Below, piece by piece: positions 25,193 through 33,120 of a stretch of 64,000 nucleotides of DNA; within the stretch, counting starts at the first letter, position 1, and the number at the start of each line of letters is the position of its first letter. Source of the stretch: Solirubrobacteraceae bacterium (GTDB taxonomy: Bacteria > Actinomycetota > Thermoleophilia > Solirubrobacterales > Solirubrobacteraceae); NCBI GenBank assembly GCA_025451035.1, contig JANWLE010000015.1:28618-92617 (forward strand), given 5' to 3'. Position numbers and translations under genes: made by a program. A model generated the notes under the pieces. The model ran no database searches. It had not been told where the DNA came from and worked only from the letters and a program-made list of their open reading frames with translations.

Positions 25193-26338
25193 TCAGCTTG
25201 CGTCGAGCGCGCGCTCACGTGCGCGCCTGCGCGTGAACGCAAGGGAGGCTGCTATCGCCGCCACTAGCGCAGCGATAGGGAGCACCGCACTCCCCACCAG
25301 GACGAGGACAGCCAGCGCCGTGGTCAGGATCTCTCCCGCCTGGTCAAGCGCGCCGCCCGGCGAGAGCACGGCGGCCGGCTTCTTTTCGTTTTCGGGCGTG
25401 AGCGACAGCGCCACCTCGGTGTAGGTGACACGCCCCGTCAGTGCGCGCAGCGACGCCTGCAAGTTTGAGATGCGCGCCTCGGCGGCGTGCAGGCGGGCCG
25501 CGAGGGCTTGCGCCTGCCGGTAGTCCACCGCCCGCTTGAGCTGCACAAGCAGGCTGGCGCGCTCGGCCTGCGCGTCGGTGAGGGCGCGCCGCGTGCCGTC
25601 CAGCTCGTCGGTGATGTCATTGGTGGTGTTCGTCTCAGAACGCACCCGCCCCAGGTCGGCCAGGGCGGAGATCAGCCCGGAGAGCTTCACGCTGGGTACA
25701 CGCAGGTCAAAGCTCGCGCCGCCCTGTTCGCCCTGCCCCGAGCTCACGGTCGACTGCTGCACATACCCGTGAAAGCTGCCGGCGAGCGTGAAGACCCGCT
25801 GTGCTGTCGCGTTGATGGAGGCCGGCGAGACGCCCACATCAAGCGATGCGCTCCTCTCGACTTGGCGTGCTCCGCCGGGCGCGGCCGGCTGACTAGAGCT
25901 CTGTGTGAGTGGGGCTGGAATCGCGGGGGCGGCCGATGGGGCTGACTGGGCGGCTCCATTTGCGTACGGCGCACGTGCCGAGGAGAACTGCGATGCCGCG
26001 CCGCCGCCGCGCCTGGCGGGCACGTGACGGCCGCCGCCCAGCGTAAACGGCAGCGCCACCGCTGCCGCCAACGCCACAATGGACGCGGCGACGATCGCGG
26101 GTTGCAGCCCAAGGCGCCTACGCGCAGGCGCCCGGCGCGCAAAGCCCCGCTCGAGGCGAGCGTCGAGCTTCGCCTGGAACGCCTCGCTCGGCTCTGGCCT
26201 GAGCTCGCGTATCTCGACCGTAAGCTCGACAAGAGGAGCGTGTTCAGCGCCCGTCGGTTCGCCGCACAACGCCCTGTCGATGACTTCCAGCTCGCGCGTG
26301 ACATCGATGTCAGTCCTGCGCCCTCTACGCCCGCTCAT
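25193..26338 (-). CDS. DUF4349 membrane protein, probable partner/anti-sigma of the adjacent ECF factor
   Basis: 381 residues. A cytosolic N-terminus (1-80) is followed by a transmembrane segment IVAASIVALAAAVALPF. An Ala/Pro/Ser-rich linker leads to the DUF4349 domain (about 165-330) with RSASLDVGVSPASIN, FDLRVPSVKLSGLISAL, LGRVRSETNTTNDITDE and a predicted coiled coil (LDGTRRALTDAQAERASLLVQL...). A C-terminal hydrophobic hairpin (ILTTALAVLVLVGSAVLPIA...) ends in Arg-rich residues. It overlaps the sigma-factor gene by 14 bases. Anti-sigma function is inferred from that coupling and the membrane layout; no ZAS cysteine-histidine motif is seen. Confidence 0.85.
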   Translation of the reverse strand: MSGRRGRRTDIDVTRELEVIDRALCGEPTGAEHAPLVELTVEIRELRPEPSEAFQAKLDARLERGFARRAPARRRLGLQPAIVAASIVALAAAVALPFTLGGGRHVPARRGGGAASQFSSARAPYANGAAQSAPSAAPAIPAPLTQSSSQPAAPGGARQVERSASLDVGVSPASINATAQRVFTLAGSFHGYVQQSTVSSGQGEQGGASFDLRVPSVKLSGLISALADLGRVRSETNTTNDITDELDGTRRALTDAQAERASLLVQLKRAVDYRQAQALAARLHAAEARISNLQASLRALTGRVTYTEVALSLTPENEKKPAAVLSPGGALDQAGEILTTALAVLVLVGSAVLPIAALVAAIAASLAFTRRRARERALDAS

Positions 26339-26873
26339 CGCATGCCTCTCTCAACTTGGTGATGGTCCGGTGCAGGAGCGTGCCTGCGTTTGAGTGGCTG
26401 ACGCCGAGAACCCGGGCGATCTCGTGGTTGGTCAGCCCGCCGTGGAACTTCAGGGCGATCAGCTCACGCTCGCGTGGAGCGAGCGTCGCCATGGCGGCCC
26501 GCACCGTGGCGCGCAGCACTGTGGCCTCGGCTGTATCGGCGCCGTCAGCCGCGAGGTGTGCCTGCTCGCCGCTGAGTGCCGGGCTGCGCTTGCGCCGGCG
26601 CAACTCGTCCAGCGCGGCGTTGCGGGCTATGCCGAACAGCCACGCGCGCTCACTCCCGCGGCGCGGGTTGAACAGCCGCCGCCGGCGGTAGGCTCGCTCG
26701 AAAGCCAACGCGGTTATGTCCTCGGCGGTGCTCTCATCGCCCAGCAGCGTTGCCAGGTACGCGTAGAGGTCATCGCGCGAGGATCTGTACAGATGCTCGA
26801 ACCTGCGCTGGTGCGATGGCTCTTGCTCGGCGGCGGTGGCAGTGAGTGAGGCGGCCAAGGTTTCGCTGATCAC
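26325..26873 (-). CDS. ECF-type RNA polymerase sigma factor
   Basis: 182 residues. Sigma region 2 is FEHLYRSSRDDLYAYLATLLGDESTAEDITALAFERAYRRR with RNAALDELRRRKR. Region 4 is LAPRERELIALKFHGGLT with the helix-turn-helix NHEIARVLGVSHSNAGTLLHRT. GTG start at 26873. Just upstream on the minus strand TGTGACG-N15-CGTAG sits where an autoregulated ECF promoter would be, but I cannot match it to a known ECF group. It overlaps the DUF4349 gene, its likely regulator, and is divergent from ctaG. Confidence 0.93.
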   Translation of the reverse strand: MISETLAASLTATAAEQEPSHQRRFEHLYRSSRDDLYAYLATLLGDESTAEDITALAFERAYRRRRLFNPRRGSERAWLFGIARNAALDELRRRKRSPALSGEQAHLAADGADTAEATVLRATVRAAMATLAPRERELIALKFHGGLTNHEIARVLGVSHSNAGTLLHRTITKLREACDERA

Positions 26874-26978
26874 ACCCTAACTACGAACCACAAGCAGTCC
26901 CGTCACAGAAATAGTGGGTTAGAGCATCTCTGCCTGGATCGCTCAACGCGCAGCTTCGCGGTCTACGCTACAGGTGAA

Positions 26979-27890
26979 ATGACCCTCCTCACACCACTAG
27001 CGACGCTGCTCTCGAACGAGAATCTCATCCAGCTGACCCCGACGCTCATCTTGGCGGCGCTGTACGGACGGCGCGTTCGCACACTCGCGCGCTCCAGCCA
27101 CCCCGTCTCAACGTGGCGACAGGCCTCTTTCTACAGCGGGCTCGCGCTGATCCTCATCGCCCTGCTGTCCCCGATCGGCGATCTCAGCGACGAACTTTTC
27201 TACGTGCACATGATCGAGCACATCCTGATGGGTGAATTCGCCTCGCTGCTGATCGTGCTCGGGCTGACCGGCCCGCTGCTGGTCCCCATCCTGCGCATCG
27301 GCTTCTTCGACCGCCTACGGGCTCTCAGCCACCCGCTCATCGCCTTCCCCCTGTGGGCGCTCGACCTCTACACGTGGCATTTGCCGTTCTTCTACCAGGA
27401 GGCGCTGCGTCACCTCGCGGTGCACGCGCTCGAGCACACCATGTTCATCGCCTTCGGGGTGAACATGTGGATGTGCCTGTTCGGGCCGCTGCCGAAGCCG
27501 AGCTGGTTCGGCAACCTCGGCAAGCTGATCTACATCATCGCCGTGCGCTTCGCCGGATCGGTGCTGGGGAACATCTTCTTGTGGTCGGGCACGGTCTTCT
27601 ACCCCTTCTACAGCCACCCGGACGCGGTACACAAGATCGCCGCGCTGACAGACCAGCGCATGGCCGGCGGCATCATGATGACCGAGGAGGGGATCCTCAC
27701 GATCTGCCTGTTCTGTTGGCTGTTTTTGCGTGCCGCTAGCGACAGCGAGCACCGCCAGGAACTGCTCGACCTCGCCCACGACCGCGGCGTCGAGTTGAGC
27801 GAGCAGCGCGCCGCGCGGGCAGTCGCCGCCGGTCGCGGCGGCGAGTTGCGCAAGCGGATCGAGTCAGCCGGGTCAGTCGACGCGTACTGA
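26979..27890 (+). CDS. ctaG: cytochrome c oxidase assembly factor CtaG (caa3 type)
   Basis: 303 residues, mostly hydrophobic, with about seven transmembrane segments. Family features: FYVHMIEHILMGEFASLLIVLGLTGP, YTWHLPFFYQEALRH, ALEHTMFIAFGVNMWM and DQRMAGGIMMTEEG, where the histidines are candidate copper ligands. It is the Bacillus-type CtaG (PF09678), needed for haem-copper oxidase assembly, not the Cox11-type CtaG. The C-terminal 40 residues are soluble and basic. No oxidase genes lie in the window. Its promoter region is shared with the divergent ECF sigma gene. Confidence 0.92.
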   Translation: MTLLTPLATLLSNENLIQLTPTLILAALYGRRVRTLARSSHPVSTWRQASFYSGLALILIALLSPIGDLSDELFYVHMIEHILMGEFASLLIVLGLTGPLLVPILRIGFFDRLRALSHPLIAFPLWALDLYTWHLPFFYQEALRHLAVHALEHTMFIAFGVNMWMCLFGPLPKPSWFGNLGKLIYIIAVRFAGSVLGNIFLWSGTVFYPFYSHPDAVHKIAALTDQRMAGGIMMTEEGILTICLFCWLFLRAASDSEHRQELLDLAHDRGVELSEQRAARAVAAGRGGELRKRIESAGSVDAY

Positions 27891-27915
27891 ACGTCAGACG
27901 CGCCCGAGGTCGTTT

Positions 27916-28191
27916 TCAGCCGCCCGCGACGGCCGGCAGGATCGTCAGCTCGGCGCCGTCATTGACCTCGGTGTCCAGGCCATCCAAAAAGCGGATGTCC
28001 TCGCCCGAGACGTAGATGTTCACGAAGCGCCGCAGCGACCCGTCTTCGTCGGATATGCGTTCGCGCAGCTCTCCGAAGCGGTCGTACAGGCTGTCGAGGA
28101 CCTCCTTGACAGTGGCGCCGTCGACCTGGGTCTCCGACGCCCCGTCGGCGGCCCCACGCAGCTGCGTGGGGATCTTCACCGTGACCGCCAC
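27916..28191 (-). CDS. CysO-like ubiquitin-fold sulfur carrier protein (MoaD/ThiS family)
   Basis: 91 residues ending in the diagnostic Gly-Gly that is adenylated and thiocarboxylated. The sequence is closer to mycobacterial CysO than to MoaD or ThiS: VKIPTQLRG near the start, RRFVNIYVSGEDIRFLDGL in the middle and ELTILPAVAGG at the end. CysO delivers sulfide as a protein thiocarboxylate to the PLP enzyme CysM, and the JAMM protease Mec releases the product. No cysM or mec is in the window. The neighbour, two bases upstream and surely in the same mRNA, is a ThrC-family PLP enzyme under a SAM riboswitch. This carrier probably feeds sulfur to that enzyme (inference). GTG start. Confidence 0.9.
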   Translation of the reverse strand: MAVTVKIPTQLRGAADGASETQVDGATVKEVLDSLYDRFGELRERISDEDGSLRRFVNIYVSGEDIRFLDGLDTEVNDGAELTILPAVAGG

Positions 28192-28193
28192 CG

Positions 28194-29474
28194 TCAGCTC
28201 CCCGTGCCCGCGAACGCCGGGATGCGCTCCACATGCGTCTGGAACTGCTCGACGGTGGGGTCAATCTCGCTGTATTCGAATGTGCCTCTGACGGCGTCGA
28301 GTGTCTTTAGCCCCTCGCCGGTTATCACCAGCACCACCCGCTCGGACGGGTCGATGTCGCCGCGGGCAGCGAGCTTCGCGAGCACCGCGGTCGTCACGCC
28401 GCCCGCAGTCTCGGTGAAGACGCCGGTAGTCTGCGCCAACAGCGCGATCCCGGCCCGGATCTCGTCGTCTGAGACAGCGTCGATCGAGCCGCCTGAGCAG
28501 CGCGCCTCCTCGAGCGCGTACGGGCCATCGGCGGGATTGCCGATCGCGAGTGACTTCGCGATCGTGTCGGGCTTCACAGGCCTGCAGACCTCGTGACCGG
28601 AGGCGAAGGCGTTCGCGACAGGCGAGCAGCCCTGCGCCTGCGCCCCGTTCATCGTCGGCAGCTCGCCGTCGACGAGACCCAAATCGCGCCACTCGGCGAA
28701 GCCCTTGGCGATCTTCGTGAACAGCGACCCGGAGGCGATCGGCACCACGCAACGGTCGGGCAGCTCAAAACCGAGCTGCTCTGAGATCTCATACGCGAGC
28801 GTCTTGGACCCCTCGGCGTAGTAGGGGCGCAGGTTGACGTTCACGAACGCCCAGTCACGTTCGGCTGACAGCTCGGTGCACAGCCGGTTGACGTCGTCGT
28901 AGTTGCCCTTCACGGCTACGAGCTTGGTCCCGTAGACGCCCGTGGCGAGCACCTTCTGCTCCTCCAGGTCCGCGGGAATGAAGACATAGGAGTCGAGGCC
29001 CAAGGCGGCGGCGTGGGCGGCGACCGAGTTGGCGAGATTGCCGGTCGAGGCGCACGCGATCACCTGGAAGCCGAGCTCGCGCGCCCGCGCGGCCGCGACC
29101 GAGACCACCCGGTCCTTGAAAGAGTGGGTTGGGTTCGCCGCGTCGTTCTTGACCCAGACCTCGCGCAACCCCAGCCGCTTGGCGAGGCGGTCTGCGCGGA
29201 TCAGCGGCGTGCAGCCAGCGGGAAGCCCCGTGCGCGAGGCCAAACGGCCGGATGGCCCGGGGGGACCATCCACCAGTGGCAGGAAGTCGGCGTAGCGCCA
29301 AATGTTCTGAGGGCCTCCCTGGATGCGCCGGCGCAGCTCGTTGACGCCGCCCTCAACCAGACGGCTGTGATCGTAGATCACCTCCAGCGGCCCGAAGCAG
29401 CGCTCGCAGACATACAGGGCATCCAACGGATACTGCGCCTTGCACTCTCGACACTGTAGGTTGCTAACAGCCAT
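28194..29474 (-). CDS. thrC: threonine-synthase-family PLP enzyme with N-terminal zinc ribbon, SAM-riboswitch controlled
   Basis: 426 residues from ATG 29474 with AAAGGAG upstream. A zinc ribbon (C8, C11, C23, C26: LQCRECKAQYPL, YVCERCFGPLEV) precedes a fold-type II PLP domain. The PLP lysine is K120 in NPTHSFKDR. ACASTGNLANSVAAHAA is the phosphate/PLP-binding loop, and the C-terminus has FTETAGGVTTAVLAKLA. The sequence alone says threonine synthase (O-phosphohomoserine to threonine). The SAM-I aptamer in its leader and the CysO-like gene two bases downstream argue instead, or in addition, for a methionine-branch reaction: O-phosphohomoserine plus protein-COSH to homocysteine. That is inference. 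The symbol is by family only. Confidence 0.85.
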   Translation of the reverse strand: MAVSNLQCRECKAQYPLDALYVCERCFGPLEVIYDHSRLVEGGVNELRRRIQGGPQNIWRYADFLPLVDGPPGPSGRLASRTGLPAGCTPLIRADRLAKRLGLREVWVKNDAANPTHSFKDRVVSVAAARARELGFQVIACASTGNLANSVAAHAAALGLDSYVFIPADLEEQKVLATGVYGTKLVAVKGNYDDVNRLCTELSAERDWAFVNVNLRPYYAEGSKTLAYEISEQLGFELPDRCVVPIASGSLFTKIAKGFAEWRDLGLVDGELPTMNGAQAQGCSPVANAFASGHEVCRPVKPDTIAKSLAIGNPADGPYALEEARCSGGSIDAVSDDEIRAGIALLAQTTGVFTETAGGVTTAVLAKLAARGDIDPSERVVLVITGEGLKTLDAVRGTFEYSEIDPTVEQFQTHVERIPAFAGTGS

Positions 29475-29507
29475 CTCGCGACTCCTTTTGCCCTTCGCCG
29501 GTTTCCC

Positions 29508-29536
29508 GTGTGGCGCTGAGCGTAAAGTCGCCACAC
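29508..29536 (-). promoter_or_regulatory. expression platform of the SAM riboswitch (anti-P1 stem)
   Basis: The RNA can form an 8-bp stem GTGTGGCG/CGCCACAC with a 13-nt loop. Its 5' arm reuses four bases of the aptamer P1 3' strand (29533-29536), so it and P1 exclude each other. When P1 forms, GCGACT in the released arm/loop region could pair with AGTCGC just after the Shine-Dalgarno AAAGGAG. No T-run terminator is seen, so control at translation is more likely than attenuation. The folding is by eye. Confidence 0.6.
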
Positions 29537-29622
29537 ATCTGTCTGGAATTGGCACCTTCCCGCTGGGACGCGGTGGTTGCCGGGGCTTCGTAGGGCCAGT
29601 CCCTCCACCCCTCTTGATGTGT
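29533..29622 (-). promoter_or_regulatory. SAM-I (S-box) riboswitch aptamer
   Basis: All conserved S-box parts are present in order on the minus strand. P1 is ACACATC/GATGTGT (29616-29622 with 29533-29539). Then come AAGAG, GGTGGAGGGACTGGCCC, GAAGCCCCGGCAACC, a short P3 hairpin, GGTGCCAATTCC and CAGA before the P1 return. This is the kink-turn, pseudoknot and SAM-binding core of the SAM-I class. In this class SAM normally turns expression off. It sits between a consensus promoter and the thrC-family gene. Confidence 0.97.
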
Positions 29623-29635
29623 CCTACTGGCGGGC

Positions 29636-29663
29636 ATTATAGCGACGGTCTTGGTCAGCGCAA
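29636..29663 (-). promoter_or_regulatory. promoter of the SAM riboswitch-thrC-cysO unit
   Basis: On the minus strand TTGCGC (29658-29663), 16-bp spacer, and a perfect TATAAT (29636-29641). Transcription should begin near 29629, about seven bases before the aptamer P1, exactly where a riboswitch leader should start. Confidence 0.8.
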
Positions 29664-29721
29664 CCTGACGGCCGAGGCCAACGGCTCGTAACGCTCGACC
29701 AGGCGCGGTGTAAGCGGTGGC

Positions 29722-30714
29722 ATGGAGGGCTCCCTGCGCGCGGATGAGCAGCTGCGCGAACAAACATCGCAGTTCGCTCTGGCCGAGCATGCGCCGAAGA
29801 AGCGCATGCTGATGATCGTAAACCCCTACGCGAGTACGGTCTCAGACCGTCTACGCCACCTGGTCCTGTACGCGCTCGAGGCTCGCTATGAGCTGGACGC
29901 GGTCGACACTGAGGCGCGCGGCCACGCGATCGAGCTCTGCCGCGAGGCCGCCCACGAGGGCTACGACGTGGTCGTCGCGTTCGGCGGGGACGGCACCGTC
30001 AACGAAGCCGCCAACGGCTTGATCGGCTCCGAAACGCCGCTGTGTTGTCTGCCGGGCGGCTCGGCGAACGTGTTCGGAAAGATGCTCGGCATCCCCGGGG
30101 AGCTGATCGAGGCGACCGAGCACCTGCTGGCGATGGCAGATGACTGGCGGCCGCGCAAGGTGGACGTCGGGGTGGTCAACGACCGCTACTTCACGTTCTC
30201 CTCCGGCCTGGGCATCGACGCGAGCGTCGTTGAGCGCGTCGACGCGAACCCCAAGCGCAAGGCCCGCTTCGGCCCCTACTACTTCACGTGGACCGCGGTC
30301 CGCACTTGTACCCGGCGCTATCTGCTGCGCCCGCCGCGCATGCGGGTGAAGGCTGGCGAGCAGACGCTCGAGGGTGTCACCGCGGTGGTGCAGAACGGCT
30401 CCCCGTTCACGTATTTCAAGGACCGGCCGATCGAGATCGCCGACGGCGGCGCACTGGACTCCGGTCAGCTCGTCGGCTGCGTGCTTCACCGCGCCAGCGT
30501 CCTGGGCATGCCGTCGCTCGCGTGGCGGGCGTTCTCTCCCCGCGCTCGCCTTAGCCGTCACCGGCAGGTATCAGCCTTCGATGGCGTCAGCGAGCTGACC
30601 GTCAGCAGCTGCGACGGGCGTCCGTTGCCCCTCCAGGTCGACGGCGACTACCTCGGCGAGGTGCAAGAGGCGCGCTACACGATCCGCCCGCGGGCGCTGA
30701 GCGTCATCTCCTGA
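29722..30714 (+). CDS. diacylglycerol kinase family lipid kinase
   Basis: 330 residues. The catalytic domain has IVNPYAST, VVVAFGGDGTVNEAANGLIGSE (the GGDGT motif) and CLPGGSANVFGKMLGIP. The C-terminal beta domain runs through SSGLGIDASVVERVD to QVDGDYLGE. Family members (DgkB/YegS-like) phosphorylate diacylglycerol, sphingosine-like or other lipids; the substrate here is open. The first about 25 residues before MLMIVNPYAS are extra, so the ATG at 29806 is an alternative start. It is divergent from the riboswitch unit and convergent with rel. Confidence 0.93.
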   Translation: MEGSLRADEQLREQTSQFALAEHAPKKRMLMIVNPYASTVSDRLRHLVLYALEARYELDAVDTEARGHAIELCREAAHEGYDVVVAFGGDGTVNEAANGLIGSETPLCCLPGGSANVFGKMLGIPGELIEATEHLLAMADDWRPRKVDVGVVNDRYFTFSSGLGIDASVVERVDANPKRKARFGPYYFTWTAVRTCTRRYLLRPPRMRVKAGEQTLEGVTAVVQNGSPFTYFKDRPIEIADGGALDSGQLVGCVLHRASVLGMPSLAWRAFSPRARLSRHRQVSAFDGVSELTVSSCDGRPLPLQVDGDYLGEVQEARYTIRPRALSVIS

Positions 30715-30745
30715 AAGCAAGGGCCGCGCCGCCCGCGAGGCGCAG

Positions 30746-33067
30746 CTAGCCCGCGCCGGGGGTGACCCTGTAGGCGTCGAACACCGACTCGGTGTTGCGC
30801 AGGCGGTTGATAGCGCTCTTAAGCGAGTGCGTGTCGGCGACCTCGATCACGAAGCGGTTCTTGACCATCGGGGGGTTCGACAGGCAGCGCGCTTCGACGA
30901 TGTTCGCTCCTGACTCGGAGAAGACGCGCGAGAGGTCCTCCAGCAACCGGTGGCGGTCCCATGCGTCGATTTGGATTTCGACGACGAACGCTCGCGCCTG
31001 GTCTCCCTCCCACGAGACGTTCGTGAAACGCTCGGGGTTCTTGCGCAGCAGCTGCGCGTTGGGGCAATCCTCGCGGTGGATCGTGATCCCGCGGCCGAGC
31101 GAGATGTAGCCGACGATCGGGTCTCCCGGGACCGGACGGCAGCACTTGGCCAGGCGCAGCATCACGTCGCCCACGCCCTCCACGCGGATCCCGTACTGGC
31201 CGGATGAGCTAGTCGGACGCCGCCGGGGAGGGCCGACGCGCAATAGATCGGTGGCTGCCGTCGCGGCGTTGTCTGCAGCCTCGCCGCGCTTGAGCCGCTG
31301 CATGATCTTGTTGACGACGATCTTTGGCGAGATCTTCGCCGCGCCGAGAGCGATGTAGAAGTCGTCGGCCTTGCGGTAGCCCATCTCGCGGATCACGTCG
31401 GCGAGCAGTGCCGAGCCGGTGATCTTCTGGGCCGGCAGACCCTGCTTTTTGAGGTGGTCCTGCAGGACCTCGCGTCCGGTGTGCTCGGTGTCCTCGCGCG
31501 ACTCGGCCTTGAACCACTGCTTGATCTTGTTGCGCGCCCGTGTCGTTTTGACCATCGCCAGCCAGTCGCGCGAGGGGCCCCGCTCGCGCTTGCCGGTGAG
31601 GATTTCGACGATCTCACCCGAGTGCAGTTCGTAGTGCAGCGGCACGATCTTGCCGTTCACGCGAGCCCCGACACAGCGGTGACCGATCTCGGTGTGGACC
31701 TCGTAGGCGAAGTCGAGCGGTGTCGCTCCGGCCGCCAGCGACTTGACCTCGCCCTTGGGGGTGAACACGTACACCTCGTCCTCGAACAGGTCGATCTTGA
31801 GGTTCTCCATGAACTCCCGGGGGTCGGACAGCTCCTTCTGCCAGTCCATCATCGATCGCAGCCAACCGAGCTTCGCCTCCTCGCTGACGCTCTCTGCTTC
31901 CCCGTCTGTCTGGCCGCGATCGTTGCGCCGCTGCTTGTACATCCAGTGCGCGGCGACGCCGAACTCGGCCAGCTCGTGCATCTCGTGGGTGCGGATCTGG
32001 ATCTCCAGCGGCCTACCCTCGGGGCCGATCACGGTCGTGTGCAGCGACTGGTAGCGGTTGAACTTCGGCATCGCGATGAAGTCCTTGAAACGGCCGGGCA
32101 GCGGCTTCCACAGCGAGTGGATCACGCCGACGGTGCCGTAGCAATCCTTCACCGATTCGACGATCACGCGCATCGCGGTGAGGTCGTAGATCTCGTTGAA
32201 CTCACGGCCCTTCTTGGTCATCTTCGAGTAGATCGAGTAGAAGTGCTTGGCGCGTCCGGCTATCTGCGCGTCGATGCCGACCGCCCGCAGCTCCGTCTGC
32301 AGGTACTCGCCGGCCTCTGTCACGTAGCGCTCGCGCTCCTCTCGCTGCTGGGAGACCAGATCCTTGATTTCCTGGTACTTGCGCGGGTGCAGCGTCGCGA
32401 ATGCGAGGTCCTCTAGCTCCCACTTGATCGCGTGGATGCCGAGGCGATGCGCGATCGGCGCGTAGATCTCGAGCGTCTCACGCGCCTTGTCGTTCTGCTT
32501 CTGCTTGGGCAGCGCGTCGATTGTGCGCATGTTGTGCAGACGGTCGGCGAGCTTGATCAGGATGACCCGCACGTCGGTGGCCATCGCCACCATCATCTTG
32601 CGGTAGTTCTCCGCCTGCGCCTCGTCGCGCGACTGGAAGGTGATGCCCGTCAGCTTGGTGACGCCGTCCACGATCTGGGCGATCTGCTCGCCGAAGCGCT
32701 CTGAGACCTCCTCGATCGAGGCGGAGGTGTCCTCGACCGTGTCGTGCAGCAGCGCTGCGCAAAGCGTCTCGGTATCGAGCCGCATGCCGGCGCAGATCCG
32801 CGCAACGCCGACGGGGTGCACGATGAAGTCCTCGCCGGACTTGCGGCGCTGCGCGGCGTGGTGCTCGCAGGCGAAGACGAACGCGTCCGTGACTCTCGCG
32901 CGGTCTATCTCGACAGCCGAGTCGGCGGCGTGCTCGGAGACGATCGCGAACAAATCGCGCAACAGCCGCCGCTCGAACACGTTTAGGTCGGGCGCGGGCG
33001 CCACCGAAGCGCCGCGCGCGGTGGAGGGCTGCTCGGCATCGGTCGGTGGGTGCCCCAGATCAGTCAT
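30746..33067 (-). CDS. rel: bifunctional (p)ppGpp synthetase/hydrolase
   Basis: Makes and degrades the stringent-response alarmone. 773 residues from ATG 33067 (MTDLGHPPTD). The HD hydrolase has FACEHHAAQRRKSGEDFIVHP and CAALLHDTVEDT. The synthetase has DLTAMRVIVESVKDCY, LPGRFKDFIAMPKFNRYQSLHTTV and EIQIRTHEMHELAEFGVAAHW. A TGS domain (VYVFTPKGEVKSLAAGATPLDFAY), a helical/zinc-finger part (RLAKCCRPVPGDPIVGYISLGRGI, with the CC pair) and a C-terminal ACT domain follow. Both activities look intact. Gene order with recJ and secDF is common in this clade; the long open frame upstream of 33067 is a shadow of recJ. Confidence 0.97.
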   Translation of the reverse strand: MTDLGHPPTDAEQPSTARGASVAPAPDLNVFERRLLRDLFAIVSEHAADSAVEIDRARVTDAFVFACEHHAAQRRKSGEDFIVHPVGVARICAGMRLDTETLCAALLHDTVEDTSASIEEVSERFGEQIAQIVDGVTKLTGITFQSRDEAQAENYRKMMVAMATDVRVILIKLADRLHNMRTIDALPKQKQNDKARETLEIYAPIAHRLGIHAIKWELEDLAFATLHPRKYQEIKDLVSQQREERERYVTEAGEYLQTELRAVGIDAQIAGRAKHFYSIYSKMTKKGREFNEIYDLTAMRVIVESVKDCYGTVGVIHSLWKPLPGRFKDFIAMPKFNRYQSLHTTVIGPEGRPLEIQIRTHEMHELAEFGVAAHWMYKQRRNDRGQTDGEAESVSEEAKLGWLRSMMDWQKELSDPREFMENLKIDLFEDEVYVFTPKGEVKSLAAGATPLDFAYEVHTEIGHRCVGARVNGKIVPLHYELHSGEIVEILTGKRERGPSRDWLAMVKTTRARNKIKQWFKAESREDTEHTGREVLQDHLKKQGLPAQKITGSALLADVIREMGYRKADDFYIALGAAKISPKIVVNKIMQRLKRGEAADNAATAATDLLRVGPPRRRPTSSSGQYGIRVEGVGDVMLRLAKCCRPVPGDPIVGYISLGRGITIHREDCPNAQLLRKNPERFTNVSWEGDQARAFVVEIQIDAWDRHRLLEDLSRVFSESGANIVEARCLSNPPMVKNRFVIEVADTHSLKSAINRLRNTESVFDAYRVTPGAG

Positions 33068-33120
33068 GTCTAAAGCGTAGGGAACCGGGCCAGTGAACTG
33101 AAGCTCTTGTCCTTCACATT

